From: Curtobacterium oceanosedimentum
Lineage (GTDB): Bacteria; Actinomycetota; Actinomycetes; Actinomycetales; Microbacteriaceae
DNA length: 64,000 nt
Assembly (NCBI RefSeq): GCF_020297365.1
Contig: NZ_JAIXIG010000009.1
Span: 1 to 64,000, forward strand
Reading direction: 5' to 3'
Below the pieces are notes generated by a model. That model did not search any database, had not been told where the DNA came from, and saw only the letters and a program-made list of their open reading frames with translations. Both the position numbers and the translations under genes were made by a program. Of this stretch, positions 8,803 through 17,188 are shown piece by piece. Numbering within the stretch: the first letter of the stretch is position 1; every line of letters starts with the position of its first letter.

Positions 8803-10318
8803 GACCCGCACCCACCGCCGCCCGGTCGTCGCCATCGCCGGCCTGGCCATCGAGACGTCGACGTTCACGCCGACCCGCACGCACGCCGCGGCGTTCCACC
8901 CGGACCGCGGCGACGAGGTCGTGGCGCGGTACCCGTTCCTGGCGTCGTACGCCGACGCCGCCGACTTCCGGGGTGCGCTCATCGGGCACGCGCTGCCCGG
9001 CGGGATCGTCCACCGGGCGTCGTACGAGGAACTCGCCGACGAGATCGTGGAGCGCCTGCGTGCACTCGGCCCGGTCGACGGCCTCTGGTACGACATCCAC
9101 GGCGCGATGGTGGTCGAGGGGCTCGACGACGCCGAGACGGACCTGCTGCACCGCATCCGCGCGGTCGTCGGCCCGGACGTCGTGGTGTCCGCGTCGATGG
9201 ACCTGCACGGCAACGTCACGCGCGAGCTCGCCCACCAGGTCGACCTCGTCACCTGCTACCGGATGGCCCCGCACGAGGACGCCCTCGAGACGAAGGAGCG
9301 CGCGGTCCGGAACCTCGTCGACGTGCTCACGACCCGGCCCGTCGGCGCGCAGCGGCCCGTGAAGGCCTGGATCCCGATCCCCGTCCTGCTGCCCGGCGAG
9401 CAGACCTCGACCCGTCTCGAGCCGGCGAGGTCGCTGTACGCGCAGGTGCCGGAGGTCGAGGCGACCGAGGGCGTGCTCGACGCCGCGATCTGGGTCGGGT
9501 ACGCGTGGGCCGACCAGCCCCGCGACCAGGCCGTCACCGTGGTCACCGGGTGGGACGAGACCGCCGTCGCCGCCGGTGCCGAGCGGCTCGCGGCGGCGTT
9601 CTGGGACGTCCGCGAGGACTTCGTGTTCGTCGCCCCCACCGGCACGTTCGACGAGTGCCTCGACGCTGCGCTCGCCCCGGGCGCCGCGAAGCCCTACTTC
9701 GTCTCCGACTCGGGCGACAACCCCACGGCCGGCGGCTCGGGCGACATGACGTGGGGCCTGACGCAGGTGCTCGCCCGTCCGGAGTTCCAGGACCCGTCCG
9801 GCCCGACCGTCATCTACGCGAGCGTGCCCGGACCGGACGCCGTCGCCACCGCGGTGGAGGCCGGTGTCGGTGCGACGGTGACCGTGACCGCGGGTGCGTC
9901 GGTCGACCACGTGCACGCGGGCCCCGTCACGATGACCGGCCGGGTGCACGCGATCGGGCACGGCGACCGCGACGCCGTGACCGAGGTCGTGCTGCAGGTC
10001 GGCAGCGTCTTCGCGATCCTGACCGAGCTGCGCAAGCCGTACCACCACGAGCACGACTTCACCGACCTCGACCTGGCACCGCGTGATGCCGACGTCGTCG
10101 TCGTGAAGATCGGGTACCTCGAGCCGGAGCTGTTCGACATGGCCGCCGACTGGATGCTCGCGCTCACCCCGGGCGGCGTCGACCAGGACCTGCTACGCCT
10201 CGGGCACCACAGGATCGAGCGGCCGATGTTCCCCTACGATCGAGTGTTCCCGACGGCGCCGGACCTCAGCGCCCGCATCGTCCCCGCCTCCACCGAACCG
10301 CTCGGAGACCCTGCATGA
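8795..10318 (+). CDS. M81 family metallopeptidase (MlrC-like)
   Basis: 507-residue protein of the M81/MlrC family, named for the last enzyme of microcystin breakdown; most members act on unknown small amide or peptide substrates. Family landmarks are the start AGLAIETSTFTPTRT, the metal-site segments WYDIHGAMVVEG and SMDLHGNVT, and DSGDNPTAGGSGD in the C-terminal half. The GTG at 8795 has CAGGAGC upstream and overlaps the regulator stop by eight bases; its TGA overlaps the cutC start. Co-transcription with a ROK repressor opposite a peptide importer supports a catabolic role on the imported compound. Confidence 0.88.
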   Translation: MSETRTHRRPVVAIAGLAIETSTFTPTRTHAAAFHPDRGDEVVARYPFLASYADAADFRGALIGHALPGGIVHRASYEELADEIVERLRALGPVDGLWYDIHGAMVVEGLDDAETDLLHRIRAVVGPDVVVSASMDLHGNVTRELAHQVDLVTCYRMAPHEDALETKERAVRNLVDVLTTRPVGAQRPVKAWIPIPVLLPGEQTSTRLEPARSLYAQVPEVEATEGVLDAAIWVGYAWADQPRDQAVTVVTGWDETAVAAGAERLAAAFWDVREDFVFVAPTGTFDECLDAALAPGAAKPYFVSDSGDNPTAGGSGDMTWGLTQVLARPEFQDPSGPTVIYASVPGPDAVATAVEAGVGATVTVTAGASVDHVHAGPVTMTGRVHAIGHGDRDAVTEVVLQVGSVFAILTELRKPYHHEHDFTDLDLAPRDADVVVVKIGYLEPELFDMAADWMLALTPGGVDQDLLRLGHHRIERPMFPYDRVFPTAPDLSARIVPASTEPLGDPA

Positions 10319-11052
10319 GCACCACCGCCGCACTCGAGATCGCCGTGACGTCCCCGGCGGGTGCCGTCGCCGCGCGGGACGGCGGCGCCGACCGCGTGGA
10401 GCTCTGCGTCGGTCTCGAGCTCGGCGGGCTCACCCCGTCCCAGGCCCTGGTCGAGACGACCCACGAGACCGGGATCCCGGCGCACGCGCTGGTCCGCTGC
10501 CGTCCGGGCGGCTTCGTGCACACGCCCGACGAGGTCGACCTGATGGTGCGCGAGGTCCGGACGGTGCTGCGCTCCGGGGCAGCCGGGGTCGTGGTCGGGG
10601 CCCTGCGTGCCGACCGCACCCTGGACGAGGACGCCCTCCGCCGCTTCGTCGAGGCCGCCCGCTCCGTCAGTGCCACCGCCGAGGTCACCCTGCACCGGGC
10701 GATCGACCACGCCGCCGACCCCGTCGCGGCGGCCGGGTCGCTCGCCGCGGTCGGCTTCACACGGGTCCTGACCTCGGGCGGTGCCCCCACCGCGGTCGCC
10801 GGCGCCGACACGATCGCGCGCATGGTCGCGGCCGCCGGTCCCGTGCAGGTGATGGCCGGAGCCGGCGTCACCCCCGCCGACGTCCGCGCCCTGGTCGCCA
10901 CCGGTGCCGCCGCCGTGCACCTGTCGGCGAAGCGTCCCGCCGCGGACAGCGCACACGCCGGTGTGCCGATGGGTGCCGGCGACGACGGGTCCGCGCACTT
11001 CGTCACGGATGCCGAGGTCGTCGCGGCCGCCCGTCGCGCACTCGACGCCTGA
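10315..11052 (+). CDS. cutC: CutC family TIM-barrel protein
   Basis: 245-residue CutC-family protein. Conserved stretches include EIAVTSPAGAVAARDGGADRVELC at the start, ALVRCRPGGF, GVVVGAL, LHRAIDH, RVLTSGG and VMAGAGVTP. CutC was first tied to copper tolerance in E. coli, but many homologues lie in carbohydrate operons and their reaction is unsettled. Here it is the third gene of a ROK regulator-M81-CutC operon with ATGA coupling, a context that argues for sugar or peptidoglycan-fragment catabolism rather than copper handling. Copper-related function is therefore doubtful. Confidence 0.88.
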   Translation: MSTTAALEIAVTSPAGAVAARDGGADRVELCVGLELGGLTPSQALVETTHETGIPAHALVRCRPGGFVHTPDEVDLMVREVRTVLRSGAAGVVVGALRADRTLDEDALRRFVEAARSVSATAEVTLHRAIDHAADPVAAAGSLAAVGFTRVLTSGGAPTAVAGADTIARMVAAAGPVQVMAGAGVTPADVRALVATGAAAVHLSAKRPAADSAHAGVPMGAGDDGSAHFVTDAEVVAAARRALDA

Positions 11053-11070
11053 CCCGAGCACCGACGCGGG

Positions 11071-11706
11071 TCAGCCGAGCGTGACGACGCGGTCGGCCGC
11101 GGCGATCGCGACCGGGTCGTGCGCCGCGTGCACGACCACGACACCGTCTGCCGCCTCGGCGGCGAGCGCATCGACCACGAGCGCCGCGGAGTCGGCGTCC
11201 ACCCCGGCGGTCGGCTCATCGACGAGCAGCACCCGCGCACGCTGCGCCAGGCCGAGCGCCACGAGCGTGCGCTGCCGCTGGCCGCCGGAGAGCTCCTCGA
11301 TCGGCCGGTCCGCCAGGTCCGCGATCGCCATCCGCTCCAGTTGTGCGTCGACGAGCGCCCGGTCGCCGCGCCCGAGTGGTCGCCACCACGCGCGGTGCCG
11401 CCACCGCCCCATCGTCACGGCCGCGCGGACGGTGAGCGGCAGGGTGGTCGGCGGCACGGACTGGGTCACGTAGGCGACACCGTCCGCCGGGAGGCCCGTC
11501 ACCCGTCCGCCGGTCGGCGTCACGACCTGCGCCACCACGTCGAGCAGCGTGGACTTGCCGGATCCGTTCGGCCCCGTGAGCGCGGTCACGACCCCGGCCG
11601 CGAAGGTCGCGTCGACGCCGTCGAGGACGGTCCGGTCACCGCGCACGGCGGTCACGCGGTGCAGGTGGACGGCGGTCCGGGGATCGGTCGGAGCGGTCGG
11701 AGGCAC
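11071..11706 (-). CDS. aztA: Zinc ABC transporter ATP-binding protein
   Basis: 211-residue single-domain ABC ATPase of the metal-chelate class: Walker A GPNGSGKST, signature LSGGQRQRT, Walker B VLLVDEP. It is short, as usual for AztA/ZnuC-like proteins. It is divergent from aztB, separated by a 50-bp gap holding a candidate Zur box, and supplies energy for AztB-mediated zinc uptake. The gene converges on cutC, leaving only 18 bases between the two stops. Confidence 0.88.
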   Translation of the reverse strand: MPPTAPTDPRTAVHLHRVTAVRGDRTVLDGVDATFAAGVVTALTGPNGSGKSTLLDVVAQVVTPTGGRVTGLPADGVAYVTQSVPPTTLPLTVRAAVTMGRWRHRAWWRPLGRGDRALVDAQLERMAIADLADRPIEELSGGQRQRTLVALGLAQRARVLLVDEPTAGVDADSAALVVDALAAEAADGVVVVHAAHDPVAIAAADRVVTLG

Positions 11707-11725
11707 CTGAGCACGCTATCAGTAT

Positions 11726-11740
11726 CGATACTCGTTTTCA
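11726..11740 (-). promoter_or_regulatory. Candidate Zur box between aztA and aztB
   Basis: Read on the minus strand TGAAAACGAGTATCG matches 11 of 15 positions of the actinobacterial Zur consensus TGAAAATGATTTTCA as I recall it. It overlaps a perfect 12-bp palindrome AGTATCGATACT at 11721-11732. Location in a 50-bp divergent promoter fits zinc-dependent repression of both directions. Confidence 0.55.
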
Positions 11741-11756
11741 TGTAGCGTCTCGGACC

Positions 11757-12650
11757 GTGACCTGGCTGACCGATCCGTTCTCCGTCGACTTCATGGTGCG
11801 CGCCCTCGTCGGTGGCGCCCTGGCCGCGGTCCTCTGCGCCGTGGTCGGCACCTGGGTGCTCGTCCGGGGCATGGCGTTCCTGGGCGAGGCACTGTCGCAC
11901 GGCATGCTGCCCGGCGTCGCGATCGCCACCCTGACCGGGATCCCGGCCGTGCTCGGCGCCGCGGTCAGCGCCGGCGTCATGGTCCTCGGCGTCGGGGCAC
12001 TGCGCCGCCGCGCCCGGCTGTCCTACGACACCTCGATCGGCCTGCTCTTCGTCGGCATGCTCGCCCTCGGGGTGATCATCGTGTCGTCCTCGCGCTCGTT
12101 CGCCACCGACGTCACCGCGATCCTGTTCGGCGACGTCCTGGCGGTCACCCGCGCCGACCTGGGCGGGCTCGCGGTCGCCGTGGCCGTGGCACTCGCCGTG
12201 GCGGTCGCGTTCCACCGGCCGTTCACCGCCCTGGCCTTCGACGTCCGCAAGGCCACCACGCTCGGGCTGCACCCACGGGTGGCCGAGGTCGTGCTCATCG
12301 GCCTCGTGACCCTGGCGGTCGTCGCCTCGTACCGGGCCGTCGGCACCCTGCTCGTCGTCGGCCTGCTGCTCGCGCCCGCCGCAGCCGCACGCGCGTGGAC
12401 CCGGCACGTGGCCTCGACGATGCTGCTCGGCGCCGCCATCGGCACCACCGCCGTCCTCGTCGGCCTGCTCGTCTCGTGGCACGCCGGCACCGCCGCCGGC
12501 GCGAGCATCGCCGCGGTGGCGGTCGGCGGCGTCGTCGTCTCGCGGGCCGCCGCCGCCGTCGTCCTGCGACGCACCCCGACCCCGGCACCGGCGCGCGCGG
12601 CCGCGCCGGCAGCACCACGATCCGCCGCACCGTACCGAGAGGGAGCATGA
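11757..12650 (+). CDS. aztB: Zinc ABC transporter permease
   Basis: 297-residue integral membrane protein of the ABC-3 metal permease family, with about eight hydrophobic segments. The conserved GMAFLGEALSHGMLPGVAIA near residues 38-57, the DTSIGLLFVGMLALGV region and RAVGTLLVVGLLLAPAA are typical of ZnuB/AztB. Forms the membrane channel for AztA-driven zinc import. Its TGA overlaps the ATG of the next lipoprotein gene (ATGA). Confidence 0.9.
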   Translation: MTWLTDPFSVDFMVRALVGGALAAVLCAVVGTWVLVRGMAFLGEALSHGMLPGVAIATLTGIPAVLGAAVSAGVMVLGVGALRRRARLSYDTSIGLLFVGMLALGVIIVSSSRSFATDVTAILFGDVLAVTRADLGGLAVAVAVALAVAVAFHRPFTALAFDVRKATTLGLHPRVAEVVLIGLVTLAVVASYRAVGTLLVVGLLLAPAAAARAWTRHVASTMLLGAAIGTTAVLVGLLVSWHAGTAAGASIAAVAVGGVVVSRAAAAVVLRRTPTPAPARAAAPAAPRSAAPYREGA

Positions 12651-13840
12651 CGCACTCGACCACCCGCCGCGCACCCGCGCGCATCCTGTCCACCATCGGC
12701 CTGGCCACCGGCCTGGCCCTCACCGTGACCGCCTGTTCCACGGGCACCCCGTCGGCCGACGACGGGACCGCGAGCGCCCGCCCCCACGGCTACGTGGCGG
12801 GGGCGACCGAGTCCCAGGAACCGCAGGTGCGCCTCCTGGCCGTGTCGGCGACCGGCGAGACGGCGCTGCACGACCTGCTCACCGAGGAGTCCACCGAGCT
12901 CGACGGGGTGGACGCCCCCGAGCACTCCGCCACCGACGGCCGGTTCCTCGTGACGAGCGACGGCGACCGCACGACGATCGTCGACGGCGGCTCGTGGACG
13001 GTCGACCACGGCGACCACACCCACTACTACGCGGCGGACCCCCGCGTCGTCGGCACGATCGACCGCGGCGGCCCGGTCGAGGTGCACTCGTCCGAGACCA
13101 TGACGACCCTGACGTGGCCGGACCGCGGCGAGGCCGTGGTGCTCGACCGCGAGGCCCTGGGCCAGGGCGAGGTCGACGAGACCGCGCGGGTCGACGCCAC
13201 GGTCCTGCTGCCGGTGGGCGAGCAGCTCGTCGCCGCCCAGGGTGACACCGTCCGGGTGCTCGACGCGGACGGCGACCCGTCCGGCACCGCGTCGGCCGAC
13301 GCGCAGGCCTGCACCGACCCGGCCGGCGGGATCGTCACCCGCGCGGGTGCGGTGGTGGGCTGCGCCGACGGCGCGGTCGTCGTCGACGACGCCGGTGCGA
13401 CGTCGTTCGTGGACCTGCCGGACGACGCCGAGCGCCCGACGGCCTTCGCTGCCCGTTCCGGGCGTCCGACGGTCGCCGGGCTGGCCGGCGACACCGGCTT
13501 CTGGCTGCTCGACGTGCGCGAGGGCTCGTGGCGGCACGTGCCGACCGAGCGGCCCCTGCGCGCCGTGGTCGCCGTGGACGACGAGGACGAGCACGTGGTC
13601 GGGGTCGACGCCGACGGCCGGGTGGTCGTCGTGACGCCGGACGACGGCACGGCCGCCTCGACGGAGCCCCTCATCGACGCCGACGCCGCACCGTTGCTGC
13701 AGCTCGACGCCCAGCGGGCCTACCTGGCCGACCCCGCCAGCGGCACGGTGCACGAGATCGACTTCGCCGACGACGCCCGCGTCGCCCGCACCATCGACCT
13801 GCCGGTCGCACCCGCTGCGTTCGCGGAGGTCGGGCTGTGA
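12647..13840 (+). CDS. AztD-like secreted lipoprotein, divergent paralogue
   Basis: 397-residue lipoprotein: signal peptide ending TVTAC (Cys near residue 28), then repeated beta-strand units of the kind that form a propeller, ending SGTVHEIDFADDARVART. It resembles the zinc metallochaperone AztD encoded at 14769-15950, but where that protein has CPDVHGEG this one has ACTDPAGGI, with no His. A His-containing patch GDHTHYY lies near residue 120. It sits between aztB and aztC with four-base overlaps on both sides, so it is part of the transporter operon. It may have lost or altered the zinc-donor function. Confidence 0.72.
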   Translation: MTHSTTRRAPARILSTIGLATGLALTVTACSTGTPSADDGTASARPHGYVAGATESQEPQVRLLAVSATGETALHDLLTEESTELDGVDAPEHSATDGRFLVTSDGDRTTIVDGGSWTVDHGDHTHYYAADPRVVGTIDRGGPVEVHSSETMTTLTWPDRGEAVVLDREALGQGEVDETARVDATVLLPVGEQLVAAQGDTVRVLDADGDPSGTASADAQACTDPAGGIVTRAGAVVGCADGAVVVDDAGATSFVDLPDDAERPTAFAARSGRPTVAGLAGDTGFWLLDVREGSWRHVPTERPLRAVVAVDDEDEHVVGVDADGRVVVVTPDDGTAASTEPLIDADAAPLLQLDAQRAYLADPASGTVHEIDFADDARVARTIDLPVAPAAFAEVGL

Positions 13841-14742
13841 GGGCGACGACGCGACTGCTGACCGCAGTGGTCGTCACCGCGACGCTCACCGTGACCACCG
13901 CCGGGTGCACCCCCGCCGGCTCGGACCGCCCCCTCGTCGCCGTGACCACGAACATCCTGGGCGACGTCGTCACCGAGGTGGTCGGGGACCAGGCCGACGT
14001 CATGGTCCTCATGCCGCCCGGGGCCGACCCGCACTCGTTCGAGGTGTCGGCGCAGCAGGCAGCACGACTCCGGAGCGCCGACCTGGTGGTCGAGAACGGC
14101 CTCGGGCTCGAGGAGGGCGTCGCCCGGCACGTCCAGGCCGCGGCGGAGGACGGTGTGCCCGTGACCACCGCCGGTGACGCCGTCGACGCACTGGAGTGGA
14201 CCACCGAGGACGACAGCGGGCCGGACCCGCACTTCTGGACCGACCCGGGACGCATGGCCGACGTCGTCGAGGCGCTCGACGCGGACCTGCGCGAGGTCGG
14301 CATCGAGCCCGCCGGCACCGATGCCTACCTGGCGGAGCTGCAGGACCTGGACGACGAGATGACGACCGCGATGGCCACGGTGCCCGAGGACCGGCGGGCC
14401 CTCGTGACGAACCACCACGTGTTCGGGTACCTGGCCGACCGGTACGGCTTCCGGGTCGTCGGCGCGGTGATCCCGAGCGGCACGACCCTGGCCTCGCCGA
14501 GTGCAGCGGACCTGCGGGACCTGGCGGACGCGATCGACGAAGCGGGCGTGCCGACGATCTTCGCGGACGCCTCACAGCCCGCGCGACTGGCCGAGGTCCT
14601 GGCCGAGGAGGTCGACGTGCACGTCGAGATCCGCCCCCTGGCCACCGAGTCGCTGACCGAGGACGGCGACGCGTCGACCTACCTCGGCATGATGCGCTCG
14701 AACACGCAGGCGATCGTCGACGGCCTGTCGACTGGTAAATGA
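13837..14742 (+). CDS. aztC: Zinc ABC transporter substrate-binding lipoprotein
   Basis: 301-residue cluster A-I metal-binding protein with lipobox TTAGC. Three zinc-ligand histidines of the ZnuA/AztC group can be placed: His in PGADPHSFEV, His in GPDPHFWTDP and His in TNHHVFGYLADRYGF; the final acidic ligand is likely in IFADASQPARL. Unlike ZnuA there is no long His-rich loop, consistent with a partner chaperone (AztD) delivering zinc. GTG start overlaps the previous stop (GTGA). The stop codon itself lies inside the next candidate Zur box. Confidence 0.9.
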   Translation: MRATTRLLTAVVVTATLTVTTAGCTPAGSDRPLVAVTTNILGDVVTEVVGDQADVMVLMPPGADPHSFEVSAQQAARLRSADLVVENGLGLEEGVARHVQAAAEDGVPVTTAGDAVDALEWTTEDDSGPDPHFWTDPGRMADVVEALDADLREVGIEPAGTDAYLAELQDLDDEMTTAMATVPEDRRALVTNHHVFGYLADRYGFRVVGAVIPSGTTLASPSAADLRDLADAIDEAGVPTIFADASQPARLAEVLAEEVDVHVEIRPLATESLTEDGDASTYLGMMRSNTQAIVDGLSTGK

Positions 14743-14754
14743 GAATGAGAATCA
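14740..14754 (+). promoter_or_regulatory. Candidate Zur box upstream of aztD
   Basis: TGAGAATGAGAATCA matches 11 of 15 positions of the same recalled Zur consensus and begins at the aztC stop codon, 15 bases before the aztD ATG. It would allow aztD its own zinc-controlled promoter inside the operon. Confidence 0.55.
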
Positions 14755-14768
14755 ATACAGTGAGCAGC

Positions 14769-15950
14769 ATGACGAACACGAAGACGCTCCGGGCCGTGTG
14801 GCCCGCCGCCCTGCTCGGCGCCGCAGCCCTCGCCCTGACCGGGTGCGCGACGAACACCGCCGACGCCGGGTCCGACAGCAGCGCGACCCCGACGGCAGAC
14901 GGCACCCGCATCACCCTGACCTACGACGGCGGCCTGCTCACCCTCGACCAGGACCTGCAGGTCGTGGCCGACGACGCGATCGACGGCTTCACCCGCGTCA
15001 ACCCCGCCGGTGACGGTCGCCACGTGCTCGTGACCGTGCCCGAGGGCTTCCGGGTGCTCGACACCGCCGCCGACCCGGCCCTGACCGACGCCGTCTTCCC
15101 CGCCGACGCCGGTGGCCACGCGGTCGTGCACGGCGACACCACCGCCCTGTTCGCCGACGGCACGGGCGACGTGACGACGTTCGACCACACCGAGCTCGAC
15201 GGGGCCGACCTGCCCGACGTCGAGACGACGAAGTCCGAGGCCGCCCACCACGGCGTCGCCATCGAGCTCGAGGACGGCACGCTCCTGACCACCATCGGCA
15301 CCGAGGAGAGCCGCTCCGGCGTGCGCGCCCTGGACGCCGACGGCGAGGAGATCGCACGCTCCGAGGAGTGCCCCGACGTGCACGGCGAGGGTGCTGTGAC
15401 CGGCGAGGTCGCGGTGTTCGGCTGCACCGACGGCGCCCTGGTCTACGACGACGGCGCGTTCGAGAAGATCGACGCCCCGACCGAGTACGGCCGCACCGGC
15501 AACCTGTTCACCACCGAGGACTCGTCCGTCGCGGTCGGCGACTACAACGACGATCCCGACAGCGAGGGCTACCTGCTCGACCAGATCGCCCTGATCGACG
15601 CGGCGTCGGGGGAGTACACCGTCGCCGACATGCCCGAGGACGTCGGCTTCACCTTCCGCGACCTGGCACGTGGCCCCGGCGACGAGGCCGTCGTGCTCGG
15701 CTCCGACGGCGCCCTGCACACCTTCGACGAGACCTCCGGCGAGCAGCTCGAGTCGTACCCGGTGATCGACGCGTGGGAGGGCCCGACCGAGTGGCAGGAC
15801 GCCCACCCCGCGCTGAAGGTCGAAGGTGACGTCGCCTACGTCACCGACCCGGCCGAGCAGAAGGTCCACGCGGTCGACCTGACCACCGGCGAGGTCATCG
15901 CCTCGAGTGACGAGCTGCCGGGCGTGCCCAACGAGATCGCGGTCGCGTAG
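14769..15950 (+). CDS. aztD: Zinc metallochaperone AztD (lipoprotein)
   Basis: 393-residue lipoprotein (lipobox ALTGC) with beta-propeller-like repeats. AztD proteins, characterised in Paracoccus, bind zinc and hand it to AztC. The region SEECPDVHGEGAVTG around residue 200, with Cys, His and Glu close together, and the nearby AAHHGVAIELEDG agree with the family metal-binding features as I know them. The ATG at 14769 is preceded by GTGAGCAGC, a weak ribosome site. Transcription may come from the candidate Zur-controlled promoter just upstream as well as from aztB. Ends 19 bases before a strong hairpin. Confidence 0.85.
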   Translation: MTNTKTLRAVWPAALLGAAALALTGCATNTADAGSDSSATPTADGTRITLTYDGGLLTLDQDLQVVADDAIDGFTRVNPAGDGRHVLVTVPEGFRVLDTAADPALTDAVFPADAGGHAVVHGDTTALFADGTGDVTTFDHTELDGADLPDVETTKSEAAHHGVAIELEDGTLLTTIGTEESRSGVRALDADGEEIARSEECPDVHGEGAVTGEVAVFGCTDGALVYDDGAFEKIDAPTEYGRTGNLFTTEDSSVAVGDYNDDPDSEGYLLDQIALIDAASGEYTVADMPEDVGFTFRDLARGPGDEAVVLGSDGALHTFDETSGEQLESYPVIDAWEGPTEWQDAHPALKVEGDVAYVTDPAEQKVHAVDLTTGEVIASSDELPGVPNEIAVA

Positions 15951-15968
15951 CGGTCCCCACCAGCACGA

Positions 15969-16016
15969 GACGGACGGGAGGCCCGTGGCGACACCGCCAC
16001 GGGCCTCCCGTCCGTC
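15969..16016. terminator. 48-bp palindrome, bidirectional terminator (type A)
   Basis: Perfect 22-bp arms around ACAC, between the convergent aztD and VOC genes. The outer arm GACGGACGGGAGGC is shared with the palindromes at 18362, 21257 and 62096. Confidence 0.8.
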
Positions 16017-16042
16017 GTCCGCGCGCGTCAGCGCGGCGGCAC

Positions 16043-16399
16043 TCAGCCCTGCGGCGGCGAGTAGAGCTGCAGGTCGTTCCCCTCGCTGTCCTTGAAGGGG
16101 ATGATCTTGCCCCACGGGTGCTCGCTGATCGCACCCTGGATGTCGGCGCCGCGGCTCTTCAGCTCGGCCACCTCGTCCTCGATGCTGCCGTCCGGCTGGA
16201 ACGACACGACCGCGCCGCCGTCGCTCGACCCGCTGGCCGACTCGCGTCCGTTCAGACCGATCATCAGCCCACCGGCGTCGATCTCGCTCCAGTCGTCGGA
16301 CTGGTCCTTCACCGTGAGACCGAGCGTGTCGCGGTAGAACGCGACCGCGCGCTCCATGTCGCCGACCGGGACCCAGACTGCTGCGACTCCACTTGCCAT
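16043..16399 (-). CDS. VOC family (glyoxalase/bleomycin-resistance-like) protein
   Basis: 118-residue vicinal-oxygen-chelate protein with two beta-alpha-beta-beta-beta modules: AVWVPVGDMERAVAFYRDTLGL at the start and ISEHPWGKIIPFKDSEGNDLQLYSPP at the end, where the final Glu/Gln positions would bind a metal. The ATG at 16397-16399 has GAGGAAA upstream. Members range from glyoxalase I to antibiotic-binding proteins; the substrate is not predictable. Stands alone, convergent with aztD. Confidence 0.85.
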   Translation of the reverse strand: MASGVAAVWVPVGDMERAVAFYRDTLGLTVKDQSDDWSEIDAGGLMIGLNGRESASGSSDGGAVVSFQPDGSIEDEVAELKSRGADIQGAISEHPWGKIIPFKDSEGNDLQLYSPPQG

Positions 16400-16484
16400 G
16401 GTGTTTCCTCTCGTCGTGGTGTGCCCTGGACGGTAGGCAGCGGCCGTGCACGGGAGCACAGGGTGGGTGTCCCCCGGTGTCCGG

Positions 16485-17099
16485 TCAGCCGAGGGCCGGC
16501 CGCCACATGCTGATCGGCAGCGCCGCCCGGAACCCGGCGATCGGGGCACCGTCCGCGAACCCGTGGCGCCGGTACAGCCGCCGGTTCAGCGGGGTCGACG
16601 ATTCCAGGTAGGCGCCCGCGGAGGATCGGTCCACCCGCTCGAGCGCACGTCCGAGCAGCAGTCCGCCGACACCGCGCCCCCGCGCCGCTGCGGACACCCC
16701 GATCTCGGCGAGGTACCAGTGCGGGGTCTCGGGCCGAGCACGCCCCATCCGCCGCAGGTGCGTGAGGGCGCGCAGGGCCCCAGCGATCCCGAGGACCCGC
16801 AGGAACGCGGGCACCTGCCGCACGAAGGCGCCCACGCCACCGGAGCGACGACCGGGAGCCTGCCAGAAGGCGGCGCCGACGACCCGGTCCGCGATGGTGG
16901 CGACGTCGACGCGCCGGCCGGGTGCCGGTACCGAGCGGATGAGGGCGGCGAAGAGCTCGGTCAGCACGACCCGGCGGTCCTCGCGGGCCCTGGGCGGCCG
17001 GATCTCGGCGAGCACCGGGTCGTCGGCGAAGGCCTCCGCCAGGACGGCCGCCGCCGCGCCGAGCTCTGCCGGTCGTGCTGCCCGGACGACGATCTCCAT
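16485..17099 (-). CDS. GNAT family N-acetyltransferase
   Basis: 204-residue acetyltransferase using acetyl-CoA. The N-terminal segment VVRAARPAELGAAAAVLAEAF is typical of GNAT proteins, and the CoA pyrophosphate loop is visible as GVSAAARGRGVGGLLLGRAL. The YLESSTPLNRRLYRRHGF segment near the C-terminus is the usual GNAT end. ATG chosen at 17097-17099, with GAGGAGT eight bases upstream. Acceptor unknown. Divergent from the TetR gene. Confidence 0.85.
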   Translation of the reverse strand: MEIVVRAARPAELGAAAAVLAEAFADDPVLAEIRPPRAREDRRVVLTELFAALIRSVPAPGRRVDVATIADRVVGAAFWQAPGRRSGGVGAFVRQVPAFLRVLGIAGALRALTHLRRMGRARPETPHWYLAEIGVSAAARGRGVGGLLLGRALERVDRSSAGAYLESSTPLNRRLYRRHGFADGAPIAGFRAALPISMWRPALG

Positions 17100-17188
17100 G
17101 GTGACTCCTCGGGTTCGATGACGATTTGGCCGCTCGGCCGACTTCATCATGACGGTGGTCGCTGCACGTGCCCCGTACGCTTCCTGTG

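Noticed and set aside
12023-13753. A 576-residue minus-strand frame over aztB and the AztD-like gene
   Set aside because: Shadow of genes with signal peptides and ABC motifs on the other strand.
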